The position numbers were made by a program, and so were the translations under genes. 64,000 bases of DNA from Acidobacteriota bacterium. GTDB taxonomy: Bacteria; Acidobacteriota; Blastocatellia; RBC074. Shown in pieces: positions 12,801-20,861 of the stretch. The stretch is from positions 21,149-85,148 of the forward strand of contig JAFDVI010000009.1 of the NCBI GenBank assembly GCA_018269055.1. The letters are read 5' to 3'. The number at the start of each line of letters is the position of its first letter. Position 1 is the first letter of the stretch. The notes below the pieces were generated by a model, which saw nothing but the letters and a program-made list of their open reading frames with translations, was not told where the DNA came from and searched no databases.

Positions 12801-13731
12801 ATGCGACGCGCTGGGCGGATGCGGCGAATTCATCACAGACTGGGCCTCGTTGCAGGATGCGTTGGACCTTGGAACGGGCAATCCGCTGTTCTTCAACCGC
12901 CAGTATGGCGCACTATCTGCTTATGGAACCGTCGCCACTTCGGATTACCACGCAGGCACATTGAGCATTCGTCAACGGTACAAAGGGTTCCTGTTTGATT
13001 TCAACTACACTTTGTCGAAATCCATGGATGACGCATCGGGATTGCAAACCAGCGGCGTTTTTGGACAGGCCTTCATCGTGAACGCGCTGCGTCAACGCGA
13101 CCAACGTTCGGTTTCCGACTTCGACGTTCGGCACATTGTCAACTTCAACTCGGTGTGGGATTTGCCGGTTGGCAAAGGCCGAATGCTTTTAGGCAACAGC
13201 AACAAAATCGCTGACGCCATTGTCGGCGGCTGGCAACTCAGTTCGATCTTCCGTTGGAACAGCGGTTTGCCGGTTCTCAACGGCGCGTATGACGGCAACG
13301 GCTGGGCTACGAATTGGAACGTGCGCAGCTTTGGCGTGCAGATCAAACCTTTGCAGACAACTCCGACTCGCGGCGGAACAAAGGCTCCGAACTTGTTCAG
13401 CGATCCGGTTGCCGCTTATCAGAGCTTCCGCAGCCCGCGCGCGGGTGAAACCGGAGATCGCAACTTGCTGCGGTACCCTGGATTCGTGTCTATGGATCTT
13501 GGACTCTACAAAGTCTTCAAGATGCCATACAACGAAAACCACAAGGTGCAATTCCGGTGGGAAGTCTTCAACCTGACCAATACACAACGATTGACGACTG
13601 TGGACGGTGGCAGCTTCAGCGTGGGTGTAGACCCGAACCTGGGCAACTTGCCGCTTTCGTCGTTTGGCAATTTGACGGCAATTCAAGGCAGCCCGCGCGT
13701 GATGCAGTTTGCCTTGCGATACGAGTTCTAG
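9829..13731 (+). CDS. TonB-dependent receptor with carboxypeptidase-regulatory-like domain (Oar type)
   Basis: Outer-membrane receptor of about 1300 residues. From the ATG at 9829 (AGGAG 6 nt upstream) there is a signal peptide ending FSSFAAAQ. A carboxypeptidase-regulatory-like beta-sandwich follows (about 30-115, with VNGTVQDSQGSAISGAKVTL). Next comes the plug domain (NIVNTQDASLGN, LPLNARNVGNLLSLQPGV) and a long beta-barrel. The chain ends FALRYEF, with the C-terminal aromatic residue used by the BAM machinery. This architecture is abundant in Acidobacteriota, where ligands are mostly unknown; glycans and peptides are suspected. An in-frame extension to 9697 lacks a ribosome site and is rejected. 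No SusD-like partner or sigma/anti-sigma pair is adjacent. Confidence 0.93.
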   Translation: MHKHKTFLKGLTLQVIGLFLVVAFSSFAAAQTGSSTVNGTVQDSQGSAISGAKVTLKNPSKNFTRTVVSSADGSFVFNIVPPDTYVIEVEASNFKKNIVSDVKALTDNRVSVNIVLEVGQVTEVVNVSASAAENIVNTQDASLGNNFVAQQIIQLPLNARNVGNLLSLQPGVTATGYVAGSRSDQANLTIDGVDANDQQDGTAFSPVIRVSPDTVEEFRVTTVNANSTQGRSSGAQVGFITKSGSNTFHGNLYEYHRNTVTTANDFFNNRAGRYTATDALVIAGKAKVGDEKVPRPKLIRNLFGGSLGGPIIKDKLFFFYNYEGRRDAKETSVVQTVPLASLGRGEVNFIIQTPSNDPLGQRSIPVTLTTAQINGLTSNGTASGASLVDVNPAGLAVLAAAAQRYPANDNTTGDGRNTSGFRFNAPLPVRLGAHTTRIDFKPTESHSFFVRGNYQNDTSVTGQQFPDTPTLTTWSHPKAIAVGYIWTARATLINDFRYGLTRDAFSNQGDSNVNAVTFRSVFSDKNYGRTFTRVTPTHNFTDNVNWRPTAGHSFDFGTNIRIIRNKRTDFSPAFDNGITNQSFYSSAGAVLSTPINSSLVALYPSLNLPSGTTIRSDWTTNTRTAMAAVIGRLSQYTANFNFGLDGKPLPSGSPTVRELATEEYDVYGQDVWRMGPNITLTMGLRYGLSRPVYETQGFQLKPNVGLEDYLNKRIAASKLGQNYTDPLQIIKAGPANDAPGYYDFDKNNFQPRVSAAWNPKFKEGSLASKLFGKEGASTFRGGFAITNDYFGQRLAVGFDANNTLGFLSKFNISANAFNVTTNPAPLFTGLGMDIRSLPRVVVPGDLTFPKQQPLDDARRIEGSLDSNLVSPINYVWNFTYSRLLPGGFVVEASYIGRVARNLLATRDVMQLNNIVDPKSGQDWYTAAGILQDLRIKNTPISQIPNLPFFDNLYGKGKVAFAVDDYIGTDFVGAGLTNTQAAYAMMANGVPGCDALGGCGEFITDWASLQDALDLGTGNPLFFNRQYGALSAYGTVATSDYHAGTLSIRQRYKGFLFDFNYTLSKSMDDASGLQTSGVFGQAFIVNALRQRDQRSVSDFDVRHIVNFNSVWDLPVGKGRMLLGNSNKIADAIVGGWQLSSIFRWNSGLPVLNGAYDGNGWATNWNVRSFGVQIKPLQTTPTRGGTKAPNLFSDPVAAYQSFRSPRAGETGDRNLLRYPGFVSMDLGLYKVFKMPYNENHKVQFRWEVFNLTNTQRLTTVDGGSFSVGVDPNLGNLPLSSFGNLTAIQGSPRVMQFALRYEF

Positions 13732-13755
13732 GTTCACCCGAATCCGGAACTACAA

Positions 13756-13800
13756 TGGCCCGCTTGCCTTCAAACAGAGCAAGCGGGCCAATTTGTTTTT
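13756..13800 (+). terminator. intrinsic terminator of the TonB receptor gene
   Basis: Perfect 12-bp stem (13756-13767 with 13779-13790), very GC-rich, with an 11-base loop, followed by ATTTGTTTTT. It begins 25 nt after the receptor stop codon. Confidence 0.9.
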
Positions 13801-13855
13801 GTACTGAGTTGCTTCGACTTGATCGCTGAGTCAGGGAAAAGCGTACTCGAAAAAT

Positions 13856-14602
13856 TTACGTAATGCTGCCGCCGTCCACCGTGACCACTTCACCGATCAT
13901 ATAACTGTTCCGTTCGGAGACCATAAACGCCGCGAATTCGGCGAGCTCTTCCGGCTTGCCGTTTCTTCCTTTGGCGCACCAGAAATTGTGCATTTCCAGC
14001 AACCGGTTGGGGAGCATTTCCGCCAGTTCCGTATCAAAAATGCCGGCGGCAATGGCGTTGACGACCACGCCAAATTGCGCCGCTTCGCGCGCCAGACACT
14101 TGGTAAACCCCAAAACAGCGGCTTTGGAAGTCGCGTAATGCACAGCGGTCGGCATGGCGCGAAGCGCTCCGATGCTGCTGATATTCAAAATGTGGCCATC
14201 CCGTTGGCGCAGCATGTGTTTGTAAACCGGCTTGGTGACGTTGAACAGGCTGTTGACGTTAGTGTCAACGACCGTGTGCCAGGCGTGTTCGGTCATGGTG
14301 GCGAAGTTGTCAGCGCGGTTAATGGCGGCGTTGTTGACCAGAATGTCTATGCGACCGAATTCGTGATGAATCTCGCGCACCATTTTATTGATTGCTGGCC
14401 GGTCGGTGATCGAAACCTTATACGCGAGTGCTTTTCGTCCATAAGCACGGATTTTTTCTAACACCTCCTGCGCGGCGTCATCGCGTGAATGATAGTTGAA
14501 GGCGATGTCTGCGCCCTCACGGGCAAAAACTTCGCACAGCGCGCGACCGATGCCGCGCGAACCTCCTGTAATGATCGCTTTCTTTCCGTCTAACAGTCCC
14601 AT
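13856..14602 (-). CDS. SDR-family NAD(P)-dependent oxidoreductase (FabG-like)
   Basis: Short-chain dehydrogenase of 248 residues. It has the nucleotide-binding motif TGGSRGIGRA (12-21), the structural NNAA (90-93) and the catalytic Ser142 or Ser143, Tyr156 and Lys160 in SSIGALRAMPTAVHYATSK. The C-terminal GEVVTVDGG is usual for FabG-like enzymes. The substrate is not predictable. It is the last gene of a run with the glycosyltransferase (36 nt upstream) and the radical SAM protein, so a part in making or tailoring a lipid or sugar is plausible. General fatty-acid reduction is the plain alternative. Confidence 0.88.
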   Translation of the reverse strand: MGLLDGKKAIITGGSRGIGRALCEVFAREGADIAFNYHSRDDAAQEVLEKIRAYGRKALAYKVSITDRPAINKMVREIHHEFGRIDILVNNAAINRADNFATMTEHAWHTVVDTNVNSLFNVTKPVYKHMLRQRDGHILNISSIGALRAMPTAVHYATSKAAVLGFTKCLAREAAQFGVVVNAIAAGIFDTELAEMLPNRLLEMHNFWCAKGRNGKPEELAEFAAFMVSERNSYMIGEVVTVDGGSIT

Positions 14603-14637
14603 AGGTTAATTGAAAATGGATTTGGGGAATGAATGAA

Positions 14638-15861
14638 TCAGAGTGCAACCGGTTGGTTCATGTGGGCGTTTGATTCAACGGTGTGCCTGTTCGCGGTGAC
14701 TCTGTCTTCGATTTTACGCATTAACTCGCCGACGATTCGTTTTGTCGCATCCGGAACAGCAATGCGCGCCGCCGCCGCACGCATGGAATCCAATTGCGCA
14801 GGCTCATGAATCAATTGGCGCATGATGGGAACCACATCGGCTGCGCGTTCCAGCAGCACGCCTGCGTTATACCGAAAGAGCAAGCTGGCCGTTTGAGATT
14901 CCTGCGGCATCGGTGGAGTCGTTGTATCGGCAATGATCGGCAGCCGCGATGCCAACGCTTCGAATGTCGTCAACCCGCCGAGTTTTGACACCATGATATC
15001 CGCCGCTCCCATCAGCTTTTCCATGGTGCTGGTATAACCGACAACTTTGGTTGGGAAAGGAGCGCGTTTTGCCATCTCAGCAACCTGGTCGCGCAACTTG
15101 TCATTGCGCCCAGCCAGAAAAATCGCCTGTGAATTTTTGATTTGCTCTCCGTGTTCGACCAGATGCTCGAAGATGCGCGGGATGTTTCCGCCGCCCACCC
15201 ATCCGGCATTGATGAACATCGTGAACCGTTCCGGGTCGAGTCCAAGTTCGGCGCGCGCTGCAACTTTGTCTTCTTCGGTTTGATACTGGAATTTGGGATG
15301 AATCGGAATGCCGCAAATTTTGATTTTCTCTTCGGCGACTCCGTAATCCAGTAGTTGCTGGCGAGCTTCCTCGGTCGCCACTAAATACAAACTGACTTCA
15401 TCGCAAGCCCATCCGCGCCAAAATCCGTAACAGGGATCGGTGACAACTGTGACGAGCGGAATTCGCTCCAGTAATCCCAATTCGCGCAGCATGCGCCCCA
15501 GAAAATGCTGCGTCATCGGATGAACCGATACGATGACTTGCGGGCAATACTTTTCAAACAATTGCCGCACATATCGCGAGGTCATTCGATAAAACAGGTT
15601 CGATTCGTTTGGCCGAAACCGTTCAATCGCCCAGTAGTAATACTTCATCAAATGCTGGTGATGGCGAAGCAGATAGTTGTAAAACTCTGCGAGCTTTTGC
15701 GCCAAAAAGTGCGATTCTTCAATCGCACGGGCGATATTGACCAGGCAATCGGCTGCGCCGAAGCGCTTCAATCCATCGGCGATTGCGGCGGCAGCGCTGG
15801 TATGCCCGCCTCCGGTTTCGGAAGTGATAATCAGGAATTTTTTTGAAGTCTCTTCGGACAT
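14638..15861 (-). CDS. MGDG-synthase-like glycosyltransferase
   Basis: GT28-type glycosyltransferase of about 407 residues. The N-terminal domain begins KKFLIITSETGGGHTSAA, the glycine-rich acceptor loop of MGDG synthase and diacylglycerol glucosyltransferases. The C-terminal GT-B half has the donor-binding stretch KLGGLTTFEALA followed by PPMPQESQTA. The known reaction of the family is transfer of a hexose from a UDP-sugar to diacylglycerol or a similar lipid at the cytoplasmic membrane. The ATG at 15861 is chosen; a TTG at 15909 would add 16 residues. It lies 81 nt after the radical SAM gene and 35 nt before the SDR gene, on the same strand. Confidence 0.85.
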   Translation of the reverse strand: MSEETSKKFLIITSETGGGHTSAAAAIADGLKRFGAADCLVNIARAIEESHFLAQKLAEFYNYLLRHHQHLMKYYYWAIERFRPNESNLFYRMTSRYVRQLFEKYCPQVIVSVHPMTQHFLGRMLRELGLLERIPLVTVVTDPCYGFWRGWACDEVSLYLVATEEARQQLLDYGVAEEKIKICGIPIHPKFQYQTEEDKVAARAELGLDPERFTMFINAGWVGGGNIPRIFEHLVEHGEQIKNSQAIFLAGRNDKLRDQVAEMAKRAPFPTKVVGYTSTMEKLMGAADIMVSKLGGLTTFEALASRLPIIADTTTPPMPQESQTASLLFRYNAGVLLERAADVVPIMRQLIHEPAQLDSMRAAAARIAVPDATKRIVGELMRKIEDRVTANRHTVESNAHMNQPVAL

Positions 15862-15942
15862 TTGATGGTGCCAGTTAGAAGCAGTTTTGGGCGGAGTGTC
15901 CGACGCCAAACTGCCAACGCCGACACCAATTACCGATCACAA

Positions 15943-17091
15943 TCAAGCTGTGCTTGGCTCCAGAAGACCTGCGCTTCCCGGAACGTGGGATTTTTTCAAT
16001 TGCCGCTCCAGCTTTTTGATTTGGATCAGGTGTTTCGGATTGAAGGCCAACGACGGGTAATAACAGTTTGATTCGTGGGTGCAATAACAGCCGTTTTTGA
16101 CGTGTTCGCGCCGGGTTTTCATTTCCGGCGAATTCCACAGCGACCAGAAATTCCAATCGTAATCGCGCAGATTGCCAATCGGATCGAGGTTTTCGCAGCT
16201 TGACACAGTGCCTTCGTCGTAAATCACGCCGCCCGTAGTTCCGGCAAAACAACGAAGCTGGGCTTTCTGCTGCTCTTCGGTGCGGGCGATCAGTTCGTGC
16301 ATGTAAATGTCCACCGCCGCTTTGAAATATCCGCCTTTGCCTTTGTAATGATTTTTGATGACGCCGTGCTGGGAATCCGAATCAATCATCTGCGACAGTT
16401 TGCGGTACCGGCTCAAATCAATATTCAACTCTTCGGCTTTCGCGGAAGGTGGGCGGATGTAATTGACGTTGATCTTGTCGGGTTTCAGTTCGTAGCGCAG
16501 GAAGTCGTACCATTCAAAAATACGCTCCTGGTTCGAGTTCATAAAGCAGGTGCAGGTCTGCACGTCCAACCGAGGAATCTGCTTTTGAATGTCTTGAAGC
16601 TGGCGCGCGGTACCGATGGCCTTGTCCCAGCTTCCGATTTTGCCGCGAATCTTTTCGTGATCTTCTTTCAATCCGTCTATGCCCAAGGCCACGGTCACGT
16701 TCAGGTTCGGACATTCATCCAGAATGCGGGAAACGTCAGGAATAATGCGCTGTTGAATGCCGCCGTTCGACATCAAATAGACAGATTCCAGTTTATTGTT
16801 TTCGTAAAAAGCCCGAACGACTTCCGGCAGGTCTTTGCGCGTAAAAGGCTCGCCGCCGGCAATGATCAAAATCGGCAACTGGCCGCCGAGCGTTTCGCTG
16901 ATGCGAACCAAATTTTCGGTCGTCATTTGCAGCTTTTTGCGCGGTTTGTCGTCCAGTTCCTCAGTGAAAAAGCAATGGACGCAACGCATATCGCAAACTG
17001 ACGTAATTAAAATATTGAGGATAACGGGAGACGTGACTCCGCCGGTTAAAACCTTGCCGTACTTTTTGATGAGTTCAAAGTTGTAATTCAT
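15943..17091 (-). CDS. radical SAM protein with SPASM-like C-terminus
   Basis: Enzyme of 382 residues from the ATG at 17091. The SAM-binding 4Fe-4S cluster motif is CDMRCVHC (Cys33, Cys37, Cys40), followed by a GGEPFTRKDLPEVV motif. The C-terminal third is cysteine-rich (RCFAGTTGG, VSSCENLDPIGN, GCYCTHESNCYYP), which suggests one or two auxiliary clusters as in SPASM/twitch proteins. A longer in-frame reading up to 17316 is rejected because it runs through the permease terminator into the permease gene. The first gene of a three-gene run with a lipid-type glycosyltransferase and an SDR reductase, it may modify a lipid or sugar. There is no precursor-peptide gene nearby, so RiPP maturation is less likely. 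Confidence 0.83.
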   Translation of the reverse strand: MNYNFELIKKYGKVLTGGVTSPVILNILITSVCDMRCVHCFFTEELDDKPRKKLQMTTENLVRISETLGGQLPILIIAGGEPFTRKDLPEVVRAFYENNKLESVYLMSNGGIQQRIIPDVSRILDECPNLNVTVALGIDGLKEDHEKIRGKIGSWDKAIGTARQLQDIQKQIPRLDVQTCTCFMNSNQERIFEWYDFLRYELKPDKINVNYIRPPSAKAEELNIDLSRYRKLSQMIDSDSQHGVIKNHYKGKGGYFKAAVDIYMHELIARTEEQQKAQLRCFAGTTGGVIYDEGTVSSCENLDPIGNLRDYDWNFWSLWNSPEMKTRREHVKNGCYCTHESNCYYPSLAFNPKHLIQIKKLERQLKKSHVPGSAGLLEPSTA

Positions 17092-17203
17092 ACGAATTCC
17101 GATGGTATCAAGAAACAGAATTTCTGAGGGAAAACAGGCAAGTATTAAGCTTCGTTCGTTTCGCAAAGTCAAACGAGCAATCCCGTGTCTCCGTCGGCGC
17201 ATA

Positions 17204-17240
17204 AAAAAGCGGCGACTCCAATCAAGAGCCGCCGCTTTTT
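17204..17240 (-). terminator. intrinsic terminator of the APC permease gene
   Basis: GC-rich stem (17209-17218 with 17226-17235, one mismatch) flanked by five A and five T, giving a T run on the minus strand. It starts 18 nt after the permease stop and separates it from the radical SAM operon. Confidence 0.85.
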
Positions 17241-17258
17241 CCACATTAAACAGAGCAA

Positions 17259-19061
17259 TTACATGCCGTGCAATTGTGAATAATGGACGAAGAACCAGTA
17301 TGTGATTCCCGCCCAAAGGGCCAGATTAATCACGGATACGATCAATCCAACAGATTTCACCTGTGCGCTACGTCCGCTGCCTTTTTTGCCATACATCAAC
17401 GTGACGAACAGAGCGCCCACGATAATCCAGAAGAAAAGCCGGATTCCATAATCCAATGCGCCCGCGTTGGCAATATAGGTGTTTACCTGCCAAACCGTCA
17501 GCACTACTGTGAGCAGGATTCCAACAACTGCGGCGATCGGCGGTTTGTAGTTTTGGTCCACCTCGGATGCGCCATTGGCGGAACTGAGCTTGCTGTTTGA
17601 ATAGCTATACGCAAAGTAAATCACCAAGCCAATGGACATCCAGTCAATCAATCGAATCCAGGTATCCAGCGGCAAGCTATTCATCAAATACGCCGCCGAC
17701 AGAACCGATCCGATGGGGATAAACGGAGAAAGCGGCACTTTGAACGGGCGGTGCATTGTCGGATTGGTTCGGCGCAGAATGATAATGCCCGTGCCTACGA
17801 TCACGAATGCGAACAACGTTCCGATGCTGACCAATTCGCCCAGCAGACTGATGGGAACCAAACCCGCCAATATCGCGACGATCGTTCCGGTGATTGCCGT
17901 TGTAATGTGCGGAGTTTGATAGCGCGGATGAACTTTTGCCGCCCAGGTGGGCAGCAAGCCATCTTTCGACATCGAATAAAAAACGCGAGGCTGCCCCATC
18001 ACCATCACGACCATCGTCGAACTCAAACCAAGCACGGCTCCGATTTTGATGATTGTGGGGAAAACAGCCAGGACTTTGCCCATTGTCGTGCCCTGAGCCA
18101 ATTTCAAGGCCTCATCAACGGCTACGGCAATCGGAGCCGCCGCGTTTGTCAGCATCTTGTAATCCACCAACCCGACCATCACGCCCGCAACCAGCACATA
18201 CAGCACGGTACAAATGGCCAGCGAACCGATGATGCCAATGGGCATGTCTTTTTGCGGATTCTTGGCTTCTTGTGCGGCAGTGGAAACGGCGTCAAAGCCA
18301 ATGTATGCGAAAAAGATCACCGCGGCTCCGGTAATCACGCCGCCGAATCCGAAGGGCATAAATTCCGCACAACCCGCCGTGCCCGGTGTGCAGCCAAGTC
18401 CCATGTTGGCTTTGTTGACGTAACCAATGCCAGCGATGATGAACAGGATGACGACCAGCATTTTGATCAGCACAATCACGGAATTGAAGGATGCCGATTC
18501 CTTAATGCCTTTGATCAGCAATAGTGTGACGCCAACGGCGATGAGCAAACCAGGCAGATTGATAAGGCCTCTGACCTGGCTGCCGTCGGCAAGCGTTAAC
18601 ACCGTCCACGGCCCAGCGGTTAATTGCGCGGGAAAGATAATGCCAAAGTCTTTCAGGAGACTGACCAAGTATCCCGACCAGCCAACTGCGACAGTCGCGG
18701 CGCCGAACGCGTATTCCAGAATCAAGTCCCAGCCGATGATCCAAGCGACGAATTCACCGAGCGTGCCGTACCCATACGCATAAGCCGAGCCGGAAATCGG
18801 GACGCTGGCGGCAAATTCCGAATAACACAGCGCCGCAAACGCACTGACCACACCTGCCAGAATCATTGAAATGACCACGGCTGGCCCGGCGTGTTTGCCT
18901 GCGGCTTGGCCGGTCAACACGAAGATTCCGGTTCCGATGATCGCTCCGATGCCCAACATCGTCAGGTCGAGCGAAGTGAGCGCTTTTTTCAGCGTATGTT
19001 CGCCGGTTTCCTGTGCTTCGGCGATAATCTGATTAATTGGCTTTGTCGCAAACAATGACAT
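17259..19061 (-). CDS. APC-family amino acid permease (cationic amino acid transporter type)
   Basis: Polytopic inner-membrane transporter of 600 residues. The APC signature is at the start of the core: [21 protein letters not shown] (about 34-54), with the unwound glycine-rich TM1 that binds the amino-acid backbone. Also typical of the YfnA/CAT subgroup are [37 protein letters not shown] and the late TM segment [16 protein letters not shown]. There are about 14 hydrophobic segments. Substrate identity is not visible. It lies 190 nt after a second APC permease on the same strand and ends at a strong terminator. Confidence 0.9.
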   Translation of the reverse strand: MSLFATKPINQIIAEAQETGEHTLKKALTSLDLTMLGIGAIIGTGIFVLTGQAAGKHAGPAVVISMILAGVVSAFAALCYSEFAASVPISGSAYAYGYGTLGEFVAWIIGWDLILEYAFGAATVAVGWSGYLVSLLKDFGIIFPAQLTAGPWTVLTLADGSQVRGLINLPGLLIAVGVTLLLIKGIKESASFNSVIVLIKMLVVILFIIAGIGYVNKANMGLGCTPGTAGCAEFMPFGFGGVITGAAVIFFAYIGFDAVSTAAQEAKNPQKDMPIGIIGSLAICTVLYVLVAGVMVGLVDYKMLTNAAAPIAVAVDEALKLAQGTTMGKVLAVFPTIIKIGAVLGLSSTMVVMVMGQPRVFYSMSKDGLLPTWAAKVHPRYQTPHITTAITGTIVAILAGLVPISLLGELVSIGTLFAFVIVGTGIIILRRTNPTMHRPFKVPLSPFIPIGSVLSAAYLMNSLPLDTWIRLIDWMSIGLVIYFAYSYSNSKLSSANGASEVDQNYKPPIAAVVGILLTVVLTVWQVNTYIANAGALDYGIRLFFWIIVGALFVTLMYGKKGSGRSAQVKSVGLIVSVINLALWAGITYWFFVHYSQLHGM

Positions 19062-19251
19062 CCTGGTCCTCCTTGGCCCGACTCAAAAAGCAGGCCGATT
19101 CGAGTTTAATCAAGTAATGCTGTCTCAGCAGAAAAATTGAGTAGAAGTTTGACTGCGTGTGGAATCGCGGAATGATTGATTTCTTAGTGGCGATCCCGAA
19201 GTGGCGCCTACTCTAAACGTAAGGTTCGGAAAGCGTCAATGCCTGAGCCTG

Positions 19252-20745
19252 TTAATCCAGGATTGCTTCCATTGGTTTGATTCCGCGTTTGCGCGATTGC
19301 GCACGCCACCAAAAATACACTGGGACTCCGGACAGCACGATCAACAACCCAGGCCAGGTGGTTTTCGTCTGGTAAATAAACAACACAATCAAAATGATTG
19401 CCGCGCCGACAATATAAAGTCCCGGAACAATCGGATAGCCAAACGCTCTGTACGGGCGAACGGCGTCAGGTTGTTTGCTCCGCAGCACGAAGATTCCGGC
19501 AATCGTCAAAATATAAAAAATCAGCGCCGCAGAAATGACATACGTCAGCAAATCGCCGTACAAGTTGCCGTAACTGCCATCGGCTTTGATCGTGCGTGGC
19601 AACACCAAAAACGTGGCTAGCAAACCCTGAATCACCAACCCCCAAGCCGGAACGGCTTTTGAATTTAACCTGCCTGCGGATTGGAAAAACAATCCATCGC
19701 GCGCCATCGCGTAATAGGCGCGCGCGCCGGCCAGAATCAATCCGTTGTTGCAGCCAAAGGTCGAAACCAGCATTACGACAGCCATCAGCGTCGAACCCAG
19801 ACCGGGAAAAATGACATTGGCCGTTGCCGCAGCCACGCGGTCGCTGGGAACTTGTTGTATGGTTTCCAACGGAAGTGTCACCAGATACGCAACGTTTGCC
19901 AACAGATACAGCGAAATGACCAGGCCCGTTCCCATTGCCAGCGACAACGGGATATTGCGTTTGGGATCTTTGACTTCTCCGGCCGTGAACGTGATGTTGT
20001 TCCAGGCGTCCGCGGAAAACAGGGAATTGGTTTGTGACACGCATAGGCCGACAAATAATCCAAACGCCGTCGCAGCGGTCAATCCGTCACCGACATTTTG
20101 CAGTGTGCCACGAACTGTCCAGAAATCGCCGAAGTTCGCCCCCACTGCGCCGGAATTCCAACCGATCAGCAGACCCAGGACAATCAAAGCAAGCAAACCG
20201 CCGGTCTTGGCTACGGTGAAAACGTTTTGCACCAGTTTGCCCAACTTCAGTCCACGCGTGTTCATCCAGGTCAACAAGGCGATCATCGTTACGCCGACCA
20301 ATTGCGCGGTCGAAAGCGAGAGCGCGTAATTCGATCCCAAATTGAGCGGTTTGATCAGGTAATTCGATTCCGAAACCGTCGGCCACAGCACGCCAAGGAA
20401 ACGCGCAAACCCCACGGCCACGGCCGCAATCGTGCCGGTTTGAATGACCAGAAACAGCGTCCAACCGTACAGAAATCCCCACAGTGGAGAAAATGCTTCG
20501 CGCAGATAAACATATTGGCCGCCGGCCTTGGGCATCATCGCCGCCAGTTCGCCGTAACTCAGCGCGCCGACCATTGTCAGAAAACCGGTCACCAACCAGG
20601 CAACAAGCAACCAGCCTGGCGAACCGACTTGCCGAGCCATATCCGCTGACACGATGAAAATACCGGAGCCAATCATCGAACCCGCCACAATCATCGTCGA
20701 ATCCAGCAGCCCCAGACCACGAACGAATTTTTCTTCTTGAGCCAT
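19252..20745 (-). CDS. APC-family amino acid permease (LAT/SteT-like)
   Basis: Inner-membrane transporter of 497 residues with about 12 TM segments. TM1 reads TMIVAGSMIGSGIFIVSAD, and YGELAAMMPKAGGQYVYLREA follows, as in SteT/LAT-type amino-acid exchangers. It belongs to a different APC subgroup from the neighbouring 600-residue permease, so the pair is not a recent tandem duplication. It follows a terminator located after rseP, so it probably has its own promoter in the 20746-20778 region or is read through. The amino acid carried is unknown. Confidence 0.88.
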   Translation of the reverse strand: MAQEEKFVRGLGLLDSTMIVAGSMIGSGIFIVSADMARQVGSPGWLLVAWLVTGFLTMVGALSYGELAAMMPKAGGQYVYLREAFSPLWGFLYGWTLFLVIQTGTIAAVAVGFARFLGVLWPTVSESNYLIKPLNLGSNYALSLSTAQLVGVTMIALLTWMNTRGLKLGKLVQNVFTVAKTGGLLALIVLGLLIGWNSGAVGANFGDFWTVRGTLQNVGDGLTAATAFGLFVGLCVSQTNSLFSADAWNNITFTAGEVKDPKRNIPLSLAMGTGLVISLYLLANVAYLVTLPLETIQQVPSDRVAAATANVIFPGLGSTLMAVVMLVSTFGCNNGLILAGARAYYAMARDGLFFQSAGRLNSKAVPAWGLVIQGLLATFLVLPRTIKADGSYGNLYGDLLTYVISAALIFYILTIAGIFVLRSKQPDAVRPYRAFGYPIVPGLYIVGAAIILIVLFIYQTKTTWPGLLIVLSGVPVYFWWRAQSRKRGIKPMEAILD

Positions 20746-20778
20746 AAGAAGTGTTTGGGTTACGCGTGCAGAAAATCA

Positions 20779-20813
20779 AAAAGGGCGATCCGCTTTACGA
20801 ACCGCCCTTGTTT
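20779..20813 (-). terminator. intrinsic terminator after rseP
   Basis: A stem built from AAGGGCG and CGCCCTT, extended by a few weaker inner pairs, ends in a T run on the minus strand. It lies about 50 nt after the rseP stop. A T8 on the other side means it could also act on plus-strand transcripts. Confidence 0.75.
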
Positions 20814-20861
20814 TTTTTGAGCTATGTTATTGGCCACCTCATTTGCCGCTTCATCTGGAAG

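Noticed and set aside
17092..17316. N-terminal extension of the radical SAM protein
   Set aside because: It would run through the terminator and into the end of the permease gene; the ATG at 17091 starts the conserved part.
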